Positions 8,175 through 16,142 are shown, counted from the first letter of the stretch. The stretch is DNA of 64,000 nt from RUG572 sp964386385 (GCA_964386385.1 CAYLRN010000008.1:1-64000), one strand, 5' to 3'. Program-made: numbers and translations. The notes: generated by a model from the sequence alone, not told the origin.

Positions 8175-9411
8175 GACGCTGCCAAACGGACTGAAGCTCG
8201 TCCTCTGTCCTGACGACCACGTGGAAAGCGTCTGCTTCGGCCTTTTCGTGGCGAGCGGAAGCCGCCACGAGGCTCAGGAGGACGCCGGCATTTCGCATTT
8301 CATCGAGCACATGCTCTTCAAGGGCACGGCAAGACGCTCCGCCCTGGAGATCTCGCAGGCGATCGAAGGTCATGGCGGGAACTTCAACGCCTACACGAGC
8401 GAGGAGAGCACGTGCTTCTATGCGTACCTTCCGTGCGAATTCCTCTCCACCGGCGTGGACGTGATTTCTGACATGTACGTGAACGCGGCAATCCCCGACG
8501 CCGAGTTCGAGCGCGAGCGCAACGTCGTCCTTGAGGAAATAAAGATGTACGGCGACGAACCGGATTCCGTCGCCTCCGAAAACCTCTCCCGCGCGATGTT
8601 CCCGAAGAATCCGCTCGGCCTTCCCATCGCCGGCACCGGCGAGACGCTGCGCAGAATGACGCCGGAGACGCTTCGCGCCTACATTCGCAGGGCGTACGTG
8701 CCGGCGGCGACGGTTGCGGTCGTCGCGGGGCGCTTCGACCCCGCAAAGGCGCGTCGGCTTGTCGTTGACGCCCTTGGCGGCCTCGGCGGCGGAGTCCCGC
8801 TTCCGTTCAGGCGCGTCGGCGCGCGTCCGCGCCCGATGAGGGAAATCCGCGCCGAACGCGACGTCCAGCAGGTGCAGCTGGCGATCGGCTACCGGACGTT
8901 CGGCGTCCGCGCATCGATGCACAAGAAGGCCGCCGCGAACGTGTTCAACGGAATCATGGGACGCTCGATGAGTTCGCGCCTTTTCCAGAGCGTGCGCGAA
9001 AAGCGCGGACTCAGCTACGACATTCAGTCCAACGTCCAGTTCTTCGAGGACGTCGGCGGATGGGCGGTCACCGCCGGGCTTGACACCGCCCGCTCGGAGG
9101 AGGCTCTGGCCGTAATCGACCGCGAACTCGCCCGCATCCGCGCCAGACGGCCTTCTGCCGCCGAAGTGCGGCGCGCGAAGGATTTTCTGATGGGCAACTT
9201 CCGCCTGGGGCTTGAGCAGGTGCGTTCCCGGATGTTCTACTTCGGCAACTGCGTTATGACGTACGGCGACGTGCGTTCGCCGGAGAGCATAGTGGCGGAC
9301 ATCGCCGCGATTACGCCGGACGACGTGCTTGAAGTCGCCAATGAAATTCTCAGGGACGATTATCGCTCCGTCTCGTGGGTCACGCCGCGCGGAAGGGAGA
9401 CCTGCCCATGA
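8152..9411 (+). CDS. M16 family zinc peptidase
   Basis: 419 residues, resembling mitochondrial processing peptidase beta and bacterial PqqL/YmxG-type M16B enzymes. The inverted zinc motif HFIEH is at residues 49-53 and the third ligand lies in ERNVVLEEIKMYGDEPD. The C-terminal half has the R/Y pair region REKRGLSYDIQS. No signal peptide, so cytoplasmic as annotated. AAGGAG precedes the ATG, which lies inside the end of hisA; the stop overlaps the next start. M16 enzymes degrade small peptides or presequences. The order M16 then YmdB-like resembles the clustering of these two families seen in other bacteria. Confidence 0.93.
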   Translation: MLPPATCETLPNGLKLVLCPDDHVESVCFGLFVASGSRHEAQEDAGISHFIEHMLFKGTARRSALEISQAIEGHGGNFNAYTSEESTCFYAYLPCEFLSTGVDVISDMYVNAAIPDAEFERERNVVLEEIKMYGDEPDSVASENLSRAMFPKNPLGLPIAGTGETLRRMTPETLRAYIRRAYVPAATVAVVAGRFDPAKARRLVVDALGGLGGGVPLPFRRVGARPRPMREIRAERDVQQVQLAIGYRTFGVRASMHKKAAANVFNGIMGRSMSSRLFQSVREKRGLSYDIQSNVQFFEDVGGWAVTAGLDTARSEEALAVIDRELARIRARRPSAAEVRRAKDFLMGNFRLGLEQVRSRMFYFGNCVMTYGDVRSPESIVADIAAITPDDVLEVANEILRDDYRSVSWVTPRGRETCP

Positions 9412-10205
9412 AGATTCTCATGCTCGGCGACGTGGTGGGCTCTCCGGGACGAAGGGTCCTGCGCGAACGCCTCTCCCGCGTCCGCTCCGAACTCGGAGTC
9501 GCCGCCGTCGTCGTCAACGCGGAAAACGCCGCGGCCGGCTCCGGCCTCACCGTCCCCCTGGCGCGCGAGGTCATCGCCGCCGGCGTGGACGCCATCACCC
9601 TTGGCGACCACACGTGGGGGCAGCGCGAATTCGCCTCCACGATCGGACAGCTCCGAAACGTCGTGCGTCCGGCCAACTTCCCTCCCCAGTCTCCCGGAAG
9701 GGGGTGGGCGGTCGTGCAGACTGACATCTGCCGCTTCGCCGTCCTCAACCTGATCGGACGCGTCTTCATGAACCCCGCCGACTGTCCGTTCCTCGCCGCC
9801 GACGCGATGCTTGCGCAGATTCCAAAGGACGTGCCGGTGTTCGTCGACTTCCACGCGGAGGCGACGAGCGAAAAGGCCGCGATGGCCCACTACCTCGACG
9901 GCCGCGTGACGGCGGTCGTCGGAACGCACACGCACGTGCAGACGTCCGACGCGACGCTCCTGCCCGGCGGCACTGCGTTCCAGACGGACCTCGGAATGTG
10001 CGGCCCCTGGAACTCTTCGCTGGGACGCGACTTCCGTCCGGTCCTCCAGAAGTTCATCACCGGCGTCCCGTCCCGCTTCGAGGTGGCCGAAGGCCCGCTT
10101 ACGATGGAGGGCGCGGTGGTGGAGTTCAATCCCTCGACGAAGAGGGCGACCGCCATCCGGCCGTTCCGCTTCCGCGAGCCGCTGCCCGAAGGGAAGGACG
10201 CCTAG
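9408..10205 (+). CDS. YmdB-type 2',3'-cyclic nucleotide phosphodiesterase
   Basis: 265 residues, the size of the TIGR00282 family. The metallophosphoesterase core reads MKILMLGDVVGSPGRR (metal Asp), NAENAAAGSG, ITLGDHTWGQ, VDFHAEATSEK and VGTHTHVQTSDA, all metal-binding signatures of Bacillus YmdB and related enzymes. YmdB hydrolyses 2',3'-cyclic nucleotides and affects biofilm genes in Bacillus; the role here is inferred only. The ATG overlaps the peptidase stop and the gene ends two bases before the next start, so it is inside one operon. Confidence 0.93.
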   Translation: MKILMLGDVVGSPGRRVLRERLSRVRSELGVAAVVVNAENAAAGSGLTVPLAREVIAAGVDAITLGDHTWGQREFASTIGQLRNVVRPANFPPQSPGRGWAVVQTDICRFAVLNLIGRVFMNPADCPFLAADAMLAQIPKDVPVFVDFHAEATSEKAAMAHYLDGRVTAVVGTHTHVQTSDATLLPGGTAFQTDLGMCGPWNSSLGRDFRPVLQKFITGVPSRFEVAEGPLTMEGAVVEFNPSTKRATAIRPFRFREPLPEGKDA

Positions 10206-10207
10206 CG

Positions 10208-11470
10208 ATGTCTGCCGGTCTCCGCTCTTTCACGAATCTGCTCCTTGACGGAAAGGCCGTAGACCTCGTCGTGGACGGCGGCAGAATCGCGGCGATAGAC
10301 CCCGCCGCGCCGTCAGCCGCCGCACCGCGTCCGGTGATTCCCGCGTTCTACGACTGCCACACGCATCTTGCCATGGGGCTTCTGCGCGGCCGCGCCGACG
10401 ACCTTCCGCTCATGCCGTGGCTTCGCGACTGCATCTGGCCCGCAGAGGCGAAGCTGGACGAGGAAAGCGTCTACGCCGGCGCCCGTCTTGGAATGCTGGA
10501 GCTGATCCGCAGCGGATGCGTTTTCGCGAACGACATGTACTGGCACGCCCCTGCCGTCGCGCGCGCCGCGAAGGACATGGGAATGCGCTGCGCCGTTTCG
10601 ATCCACTACGTCGAGACCGGCGGGCCGGGAGTGAACGACCCGCGCAACGGCCTCGCCAACGCGGCGCTGGAACGGCTTCCGTCGTCGCCTGCGGAGGGAC
10701 TCGTCTTCGCCACGCTTGCGCCGCATTCCATATACATGGTCTGCGAAAGGACGCTGCGCTACATTGCGGCGCGGGCGCGGGACGAGGACAGGTTCGTGCA
10801 CTTGCACGTGGCGGAGACGCGGGGCGAGGTCGAGGAGTGCATGAGGGCGCACGGCGGCAGGACGCCGGTCGAGTACCTTGACGACGTCGGACTGCTCGGC
10901 CCGAAGACGGTTATGGCGCACTGTGTGCATCTTTCCGACGATGACGTTTCGCGCATTGCCGACCGAGGCGCGGTGGTCGTCGAGAACCAGCAGAGCAACA
11001 TGAAGCTTGCCAGCGGCCTCTTCCCGTTCAGGCGCGCCGTGGAGAAGGGCGGATGCCGGGCCGCAATCGGCACGGACGGCGCCGCCTCAAACAACTCGCT
11101 TTCCATGTTCGCCGAGATGAAATGCGCCGCGCTTGCCGCGAAGATCGAATCGGGCGACCCGACTTCCGGCTCCGCGGAGAGGGTCTTCCGCATGGCGACG
11201 CGCGGCGGAGCCGACGCATTCGGAATCGACGCGGGCGAGATCCGCGTCGGCGCGGCCGCCGACTTCACGATCTTGAATGCGGACGCCGTGCCGCTCGTCC
11301 CGGGGTTCTCCACCGCCAGCGACGTGGTGTACGCCGCAGACCCCTCGTGCGTGGACGCCGTCGTCTGCAACGGCCGCGTCCTGATGGAAAACGGCGTCGT
11401 CCCCGACGAGGACGAAATCGTCCGCGAGGCGCGTCTCGCCGCGCGTCACCTCGTGGCGGCGCATTTTTGA
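10208..11470 (+). CDS. Amidohydrolase, MtaD/SsnA-like deaminase
   Basis: 420 residues. The metal site is built from YDCHTHLAMG (HxH), HLHVAETRGE and AIGTDGAASNN, with catalytic MAHCVHL between, as in 5-methylthioadenosine/S-adenosylhomocysteine deaminases and guanine/chlorohydrolase relatives. Composite-barrel strands at both ends (VDLVVDGGRIAAID and ADFTILNADAVPL) are present. One oddity: the usual HNPxSN segment reads ENQQSNMKLASG, with His and Pro replaced; these are not metal ligands, so activity may persist. Substrate likely a nucleoside or methylthioadenosine, not certain. The stop codon forms the TG of the next promoter. Confidence 0.88.
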   Translation: MSAGLRSFTNLLLDGKAVDLVVDGGRIAAIDPAAPSAAAPRPVIPAFYDCHTHLAMGLLRGRADDLPLMPWLRDCIWPAEAKLDEESVYAGARLGMLELIRSGCVFANDMYWHAPAVARAAKDMGMRCAVSIHYVETGGPGVNDPRNGLANAALERLPSSPAEGLVFATLAPHSIYMVCERTLRYIAARARDEDRFVHLHVAETRGEVEECMRAHGGRTPVEYLDDVGLLGPKTVMAHCVHLSDDDVSRIADRGAVVVENQQSNMKLASGLFPFRRAVEKGGCRAAIGTDGAASNNSLSMFAEMKCAALAAKIESGDPTSGSAERVFRMATRGGADAFGIDAGEIRVGAAADFTILNADAVPLVPGFSTASDVVYAADPSCVDAVVCNGRVLMENGVVPDEDEIVREARLAARHLVAAHF

Positions 11471-11476
11471 TATAAT
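11468..11476 (+). promoter_or_regulatory. Extended -10 promoter overlapping a stop codon
   Basis: TGATATAAT; the TGA is the stop of the preceding amidohydrolase. The predicted transcript start falls at about 11483-11484, exactly at an ATG (11484), with a second, Shine-Dalgarno-led ATG at 11496. Confidence 0.65.
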
Positions 11477-11495
11477 CCGCCGTATGGAAAGAGGC

Positions 11496-11798
11496 ATGAA
11501 AGGACTGAATGAGAAGGGCTCTGTCGCGTGGCTTTCGAGCCGTGGCGAGTTGTCCTCCTTTTCATTCGCAGGCAAGAACGTCCGCTTTCGCACGTCGCCG
11601 CGGCTTGTCCGCTACGAGAAGGTGCTGACGTGGGACGACGGCTACATCGAAGTGATGGCGGACTATGGCGCTCTTGGCGTCATGGAGGAGTACATAGACC
11701 TGCGTCCGATTCTTGAAAATCTCTTCATCGATTCGAACGAGTTCCTTTCGCCAATCAGAAAAGTGGAGGTGCGGTATGAATCGCCGGAATGTTCGTGA
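11496..11798 (+). CDS. Small conserved hypothetical protein, first of a three-gene cassette
   Basis: 100 residues, acidic C-terminus, no signal or membrane segment. The most ordered part is LTWDDGYIEVMADYG followed by EEYIDLRPILENLFID. I recall small proteins of this type near DUF4160 genes but cannot name a function. AAAGAGG lies before 11496; an in-frame ATG at 11484 is also usable and would be leaderless. It overlaps the next gene by 23 bases. Confidence 0.65.
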   Translation: MKGLNEKGSVAWLSSRGELSSFSFAGKNVRFRTSPRLVRYEKVLTWDDGYIEVMADYGALGVMEEYIDLRPILENLFIDSNEFLSPIRKVEVRYESPECS

Positions 11799-12000
11799 AC
11801 TAGCCGATGCGGCGGAAGTCATTGTGGACGGATTTGCCTTCAGTCGTGATGGAGGCGGCTTCAGGGTTGTCAATCTCGCCACGGGGAACGCCGCTGTCCT
11901 GTCCGCTGAAAACGCCGTGAACGAGACGACGATGGACGACATCGAACTTGTGATCGCGCAGGACATAGTCTTGGCAAATCGCCAGTTCGCCGGAGGGTGA
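11776..12000 (+). CDS. Small conserved hypothetical protein, second of the cassette
   Basis: 74 residues. Readable blocks are VIVDGFAFSRDGGGFRVVNL and then TTMDDIELVIAQDIVLANRQF. GTGGAGG sits 7-10 bases before the ATG at 11776, which lies inside the previous gene. The stop is one base before the next ATG. The small size, tight overlap and pairing with a DUF4160 gene suggest a partnership such as toxin-antitoxin, but no known toxin or antitoxin fold is recognisable. Confidence 0.65.
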   Translation: MNRRNVRELADAAEVIVDGFAFSRDGGGFRVVNLATGNAAVLSAENAVNETTMDDIELVIAQDIVLANRQFAGG

Positions 12001-12001
12001 A

Positions 12002-12280
12002 ATGCCAAAGTATTTTGCGTTCAAGGTATTTGGCTACTATCTTTACTTCACGTCGCATTGCGTCGTCGAGGCAATGCACGTGCATGCAGGCGATTCGAAG
12101 TTGACGGAAGCGGGGTCGGCGAAGTTTTTCGTCAAGTCTGATGGTGATACCGTGGTTCAGGTTCGTGGACGGCTGGCAGAACACGAGATTCAAGGCATAC
12201 GCGCGTTCATCAAGGTCAACTACCGTGCAATGTATGAACGATGGATCTTGATGTCGAGTGCGGGCTTTTACGGTCAATGA
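12002..12280 (+). CDS. DUF4160-like small protein, third of the cassette
   Basis: 92 residues. The order FGYYLYFTSHCVVEAMHVHAG, then GSAKFFVKSDGD, then EIQGIRAFIKVNY and a final tryptophan matches DUF4160 (HvH near the N-terminus, aKf strand, late helix ending in W). DUF4160 genes are often found beside small partner genes and are suspected to be parts of toxin-antitoxin-like modules; this is not established. GGAGGG precedes the ATG. It runs towards the convergent regulator gene that ends 12 bases away, and no terminator hairpin separates them. Confidence 0.7.
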   Translation: MPKYFAFKVFGYYLYFTSHCVVEAMHVHAGDSKLTEAGSAKFFVKSDGDTVVQVRGRLAEHEIQGIRAFIKVNYRAMYERWILMSSAGFYGQ

Positions 12281-12292
12281 CCACGTGGGGCG

Positions 12293-13483
12293 TCATTGCG
12301 GCGCCATGCGCTCGGACTTGAGGGAATGTCCGAACTCGCGGCGGAATGCGTTGCGGAACGCATTTGCGTTTGCGGCGCCGCAAAGCGCGGGGATCTGCGA
12401 AACGGGAGTCTGCGTCTCGTGGAGAAGGCGCTTCGCCTCCGCGAACCTGGCGGCGGCGATTTGCCTGGCGATGGGCGGCATTCCGGCTTCGCGGAGGCGG
12501 AGGTTTATCAGGGTACGCGATACGCCCAGGCGCAGCGGGACGTCGGAGGGGCGAAGTCCGTTCGCCGCCTCCGAGGCGACGAGGTCCGCGACCCTTGCGA
12601 CGAGCCGGCCTGCAGGCGTCACGAATCCCGTCGACTCGCGCAGGACGATGCGCTTGACGCCGAAGTCGAGGCGCATGGCCGGAAGGGGGGCTGTCGCGCG
12701 CATGAGCCGGTCGAGCGTTTCGGCGGCGGTGCGGCCTTCAAGGAAGTTGTCGGGTTCGATGCTGGAGATCGCGGGCGAAGTCCTGTCGCAGACGTAGGGG
12801 TCGTTGTCTATGCCGAGGACGGCGACGTCTTTCGGCACGGACAGCCCGGCCGCCTCGGCGGCGGCGATGACGTCCGCCGCGCGCGCGTCGTTGGCGGCGA
12901 GAAGGGCGGCGGGCTTTGGCAGGCGGACGAGAAAGTCGGCAAGCCTCTTCGCGTCGCGCGCCGGCGAATCTCCGCGCGCCGGAAGGACGAAGAGCGGCTT
13001 CCCCGGCGGGAGCGCGCTGCGGAACGCCGCTTCACGGCGCTCCGCCCAGTCCATGCCGCGGACCGGATGGACGAAGGCATACGATGAGCGGACGCCGTCG
13101 TGCGCGAAGAGGTCGGCGGCGGACTTTGCGAGAGAGTCCGGGTCGACGCGGATGACGGCGAGGTTCGACTTGCGCGAACGAATGGCGGGCGGGTCTTCGT
13201 CCATCACCACGAGCGCGGCCTCCGAACGCACAAGCGGAAGGCATGCCCGGGTGAGCGCCCCGGTGGAATATATCACGCCGTCCGCCGTGAAGCCGTCGGG
13301 AGCGCCGAAGAAGCGGTCGGCCTCCTCCTGCGAGCGCAGGATGCGGACGTTCCAGTCCGAATTCGCGCCGAGATGCGCGAAGACGCCGGCGAGCTTGCGC
13401 TGGCTGGCGACGTTCGAGAGCAGAAGCGCAAGGACGACGTTTCGCCGCGCGCCGGCCTGGCGTCTGACAAGGACAGGTTTCAT
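12293..13483 (-). CDS. XylR-like regulator: LacI-type sugar-binding domain plus AraC HTH
   Basis: 396 residues, nearly the length of E. coli XylR. The N-terminal two-thirds is a periplasmic-binding-protein-like domain (ALLAANDARAADVIAAAEAA, VAVLGIDNDPYVCD, SSIEPDNFLEGRTAAETL). The C-terminal ~100 residues are an AraC HTH pair (RPSDVPLRLGVSRTLINLRL, and QTPVSQIPALCGAANANAFR with the FRREFGHS end). It should bind a sugar and activate or repress sugar genes; the inducer is unknown. The ATG at 13483 is only 8 bases from a -10 box, so the message is probably leaderless or nearly so. Longer upstream frames run into the trp leader and are not supported. Confidence 0.88.
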   Translation of the reverse strand: MKPVLVRRQAGARRNVVLALLLSNVASQRKLAGVFAHLGANSDWNVRILRSQEEADRFFGAPDGFTADGVIYSTGALTRACLPLVRSEAALVVMDEDPPAIRSRKSNLAVIRVDPDSLAKSAADLFAHDGVRSSYAFVHPVRGMDWAERREAAFRSALPPGKPLFVLPARGDSPARDAKRLADFLVRLPKPAALLAANDARAADVIAAAEAAGLSVPKDVAVLGIDNDPYVCDRTSPAISSIEPDNFLEGRTAAETLDRLMRATAPLPAMRLDFGVKRIVLRESTGFVTPAGRLVARVADLVASEAANGLRPSDVPLRLGVSRTLINLRLREAGMPPIARQIAAARFAEAKRLLHETQTPVSQIPALCGAANANAFRNAFRREFGHSLKSERMAPQ

Positions 13484-13491
13484 CGTGCGCA

Positions 13492-13500
13492 AGTATAGCA
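13492..13500 (-). promoter_or_regulatory. Extended -10 promoter of the XylR-like gene
   Basis: On the minus strand TGCTATACT. Only 8 bases separate the hexamer from the ATG, so the transcript likely begins on or next to the start codon. Confidence 0.6.
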
Positions 13501-13706
13501 GATTTTCGCGTTCCCGTTGCCAAGGATTCTGAGACACGGCGGGCCATCGGCGAAATGCCTCCGGGGGGAGGCCAATGGCATGTATTGCGGATGCAGGGAC
13601 CCTGGCGGCGGCGACAAGGAGACGGTTTGCCGGAAGACAACGAATGCCTTGGGGCATATGCGCCGCATCCTGAAATCGGCGTTTTGAACAAAATTGCGCG
13701 GCGTCG
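13501..13706. other. Intergenic spacer between divergent regulator and trp promoter
   Basis: Contains a small GCCTCC/GGAGGC hairpin near 13558-13573 and an ATGCC/GGCAT hairpin near 13645-13660. No gene is apparent and no operator could be assigned. Confidence 0.4.
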
Positions 13707-13735
13707 TTGACAGGCGGCGCGGGAAGGAGTAGACT
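13707..13735 (+). promoter_or_regulatory. trp operon promoter
   Basis: A perfect -35 TTGACA (13707-13712), 17-base spacer and -10 TAGACT (13730-13735). The predicted start near 13742 begins the trp leader transcript about 27 nt before the leader-peptide ATG. It is one of the few promoters in the window with a full consensus -35. Confidence 0.75.
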
Positions 13736-13768
13736 ACCCGCGTTTTTCCCACAGGAAAGCCTTTGAAA

Positions 13769-13855
13769 ATGTTCGCCTTTGCACAGATTTCCCGCCAGTG
13801 GTGGCGGAGCGGATTGCGGTCCGCCCCGTCCTGGCCGTCGTCTGTCCGCAGATAG
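13769..13855 (+). CDS. trpL: trp operon leader peptide
   Basis: A 28-codon frame beginning MFAFAQISRQWWRS and containing three Trp codons: two adjacent (13799-13804) and a third at 13832-13834. AGGAAAG (13753-13759) is a good ribosome site 9 bases before the ATG. It lies between the trp promoter and a terminator hairpin ahead of trpE, the arrangement of classical amino-acid attenuators. Three Trp in 28 residues is far above chance. Its translation rate, not its product, should sense charged tRNA-Trp. Confidence 0.85.
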   Translation: MFAFAQISRQWWRSGLRSAPSWPSSVRR

Positions 13856-13926
13856 CCGGCGAATGGCACGGGTTTTTCCTCTGAAGAGAGCGGATCGCAC
13901 CATCTGGGGCGATCCGCTCTCTTTTT
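13803..13926 (+). promoter_or_regulatory. trp attenuator with competing hairpins
   Basis: Segment 1 GGCGGA (13803-13808) overlaps the tandem Trp codons and pairs with segment 2 TCCGCC (13820-13825). Segment 2, as GGTCCGC (13818-13824), can instead pair with segment 3 GCGGATC (13890-13896), including one G-U, forming an antiterminator. Segment 3 (13885-13897) pairs perfectly over 13 bases with segment 4 (13910-13922), followed by Ts to 13926, forming the terminator. A ribosome stalled at the Trp codons would cover segment 1 and release segment 2, so trpEGDC would be read when tryptophan is short. Confidence 0.85.
13885..13926 (+). terminator. Rho-independent terminator of the trp leader
   Basis: Thirteen-base perfect stem AGAGAGCGGATCG / CGATCCGCTCTCT with a 12-base loop, followed directly by a T run (13922-13926). 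It lies about 70 bases ahead of trpE and forms the conditional stop of the attenuator. Confidence 0.88.
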
Positions 13927-13996
13927 CCACATACACTGATTCCACATGCACAGGCTGTTTTAGAAGACAGATTGTTTCACAAGAAAGGACAATGCA

Positions 13997-15493
13997 ATGC
14001 TGAAGGAACTGACATGCGAACGATTCATGGAGCGCGCCGCGACGGGCGCGCGCGTGGCCGTCTACCGCGAATTCATGGCCGACCGCGAGACGCCCGTTTC
14101 CGTGCTCACGCGCGCGGCGGACGACCCGGCGGTCTTCCTGCTGGAGAGCGTCGCCGGCGGAGAGCGACGAGGGCGCTATTCGTTTCTGGGCGTGGACCCG
14201 TACGCGACGCTCGTACAGCAGGGCGGCGCGGTGACGGTGACGACCTCTGACGGCCGGCGGGAGGTGCGCGCCGGGCATGACGCGGCGGCGGCGCTGCGGA
14301 CGATTCTGCGCGAACGCCCGTACGCCGCCGCGCCGGAGCTTCCACCCCTGCAGGGCGGCGCGATCGGATATTTCGCATACGACATGGCGGGGACGTTCGA
14401 GCCGCGCCTGGCCGGGCTTGAATGCGAGCGCGGGACGCCGCAGGCCGCTTTTCTGCTGACGGACGACCTGGTGGTGTTCGACGATGTGCGGCAGACCGAA
14501 CTCGTCGTAACCATCGTAGACCCGGCGCGACACCCGTCGCCGGACGCCGCCTACGCGGCGGCGCGGGCGCGGATCGCGGACGTCTACGAGCGTCTGCTGA
14601 GCGCCGCGTCCATCGCCCGCTACGAGGCCTCCCATCCGCCGCGAGCGCGGCGTCCCCGCGTTTCCGAGTTCAGGAGCGAGACGTCCGCGGAGGAGTTCGC
14701 TGAAATGGTGGCGAAGTGCAAGGACGCCATCCGAGCGGGCGAGGTTATGCAGATCGTCCCGTCGCAGAAGTTCGTCGCGGAGACGGACGTCGACGCGCTT
14801 TCGCTCTACCGCGCGCTTCGCCTCGTGAACCCGTCCCCATACAACTTCTTCCTGCGCATCGGCGGGAAGACGCTGATCGGCTCTTCGCCTGAGGAACTTG
14901 TCCGCCTTTCAGGCCGCGCCGCCTCCACGGCGCCGATCGCGGGGACGCGGTCGCGGGGGCGGACGGAGGAGGAGGACGCGCGCCTTGAACGCGAACTGCT
15001 CTCCGACCCGAAGGAGCGGGCGGAGCACGTCATGCTCGTAGACCTCGGACGGAACGACCTCGGCCGCGTGTGCCGCCCTGGCACGGTGAAGGTGCGCGAC
15101 TTCGCCCATGTGGAGCATTATTCGCACGTCATGCATCTCGTCTCGAACGTCGAGGGCGAACTCGAAGACGGCGCGGACGCCTTCGACCTCGTTCGCGCCG
15201 CGTTCCCTGCAGGGACGCTCACCGGCGCGCCGAAGATCCGCGCCATGGAGCTTCTCGCCGGACTTGAGAAGTCGCCGCGAGGCGTCTATGGCGGGGCCGT
15301 CGGCTACTTCAGCCTGACAGGCGACATGGACTTCGCAATCGCCATACGCACGATGGCGCTTGAGAATGGGTCGCTGACGATGCGCTCCGGCGCCGGGATA
15401 GTGGCCGATTCCGACCCAATGCGCGAATACGCCGAGACGGTCAACAAGGCGAAGGCCATTTTCAGCGCCGCGCGCTTCGCCACGACGCTGTGA
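13997..15493 (+). CDS. trpE: Anthranilate synthase component I
   Basis: Makes anthranilate from chorismate with glutamine-derived ammonia from TrpG. 498 residues. The N-terminal LLESVAGGERRGRYSFLG is the tryptophan feedback site (LLES). The catalytic half has MQIVPSQKF, SPSPYNFFLRIG-like (NPSPYNFFLRIGG), IGSSPEELVR, IAGTRSRGRTEEED, HVMLVDLGRNDLGRV and FPAGTLTGAPKIRAMEL, all conserved in TrpE. AAGAAAGGAC lies before the ATG. First structural gene after the attenuator; followed 13 bases later by trpG. Confidence 0.97.
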   Translation: MLKELTCERFMERAATGARVAVYREFMADRETPVSVLTRAADDPAVFLLESVAGGERRGRYSFLGVDPYATLVQQGGAVTVTTSDGRREVRAGHDAAAALRTILRERPYAAAPELPPLQGGAIGYFAYDMAGTFEPRLAGLECERGTPQAAFLLTDDLVVFDDVRQTELVVTIVDPARHPSPDAAYAAARARIADVYERLLSAASIARYEASHPPRARRPRVSEFRSETSAEEFAEMVAKCKDAIRAGEVMQIVPSQKFVAETDVDALSLYRALRLVNPSPYNFFLRIGGKTLIGSSPEELVRLSGRAASTAPIAGTRSRGRTEEEDARLERELLSDPKERAEHVMLVDLGRNDLGRVCRPGTVKVRDFAHVEHYSHVMHLVSNVEGELEDGADAFDLVRAAFPAGTLTGAPKIRAMELLAGLEKSPRGVYGGAVGYFSLTGDMDFAIAIRTMALENGSLTMRSGAGIVADSDPMREYAETVNKAKAIFSAARFATTL

Positions 15494-15506
15494 AAGGAGG
15501 CGGACA

Positions 15507-16088
15507 ATGATCCTCGTCATCGACAACTACGATTCCTTCACCTACAACGTCGTGCAGGCTCTGCGCGGATTGGGCGCGGACGTGAAGGTCGTCCGCAACG
15601 ACGGGATCGGCGTGGACGGCATTGCCGCCCTCGCCCCGTCGGCGATTCTCCTCTCCCCCGGCCCCGGAAGCCCCGATTCCGCCGGCGTCACGCTTGCCGC
15701 CGTTCGCCGCTTCGCCGGGCGCGTTCCGCTCTTCGGCATATGTCTCGGACACCAGGCGATCGCCCAGTCGTTCGGCGGTCGCGTCGTCCCCGCGCGGCGG
15801 CTGATGCACGGCAAGGCAAGCCGCATCTCGCACGACGGTTGCGGCCTTTTCAGGGGACTGCCGCAGGGCATGGAGGCCATGCGCTACCATTCCCTCGCCG
15901 TCGACCGCGCCACGCTGCCGCCGTGCCTTGAAGTCTCGGCCACGGCCGAGGACGGCGAAATCATGGGACTGCGCCACCGCGCGATGCCGGTCGAATCGCT
16001 GCAGTACCATCCCGAATCCATAGGGACGCCGGAGGGCGCAAGGCAGCTGCGCAATCTCCTGGAACTCGTCGGCGGGCGGCGGCCCTGA
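15507..16088 (+). CDS. trpG: Anthranilate synthase component II (glutamine amidotransferase)
   Basis: Class I glutamine amidotransferase of 193 residues. It opens MILVIDNYDSFTYNVVQ, has the oxyanion strand LLSPGPGSP, the nucleophile Cys79 in GICLGHQAIAQ, and the catalytic His-Glu pair in QYHPESIGTPEG. It supplies ammonia to TrpE and may also serve PabB. AAAGGAGG lies before the ATG. A stand-alone, unfused subunit, 54 bases upstream of trpD. Confidence 0.96.
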   Translation: MILVIDNYDSFTYNVVQALRGLGADVKVVRNDGIGVDGIAALAPSAILLSPGPGSPDSAGVTLAAVRRFAGRVPLFGICLGHQAIAQSFGGRVVPARRLMHGKASRISHDGCGLFRGLPQGMEAMRYHSLAVDRATLPPCLEVSATAEDGEIMGLRHRAMPVESLQYHPESIGTPEGARQLRNLLELVGGRRP

Positions 16089-16142
16089 ATCTGTGAAGTG
16101 AAATCGAAAATCTAATATGCGAAACGAAACCTTGAAAGGAGC

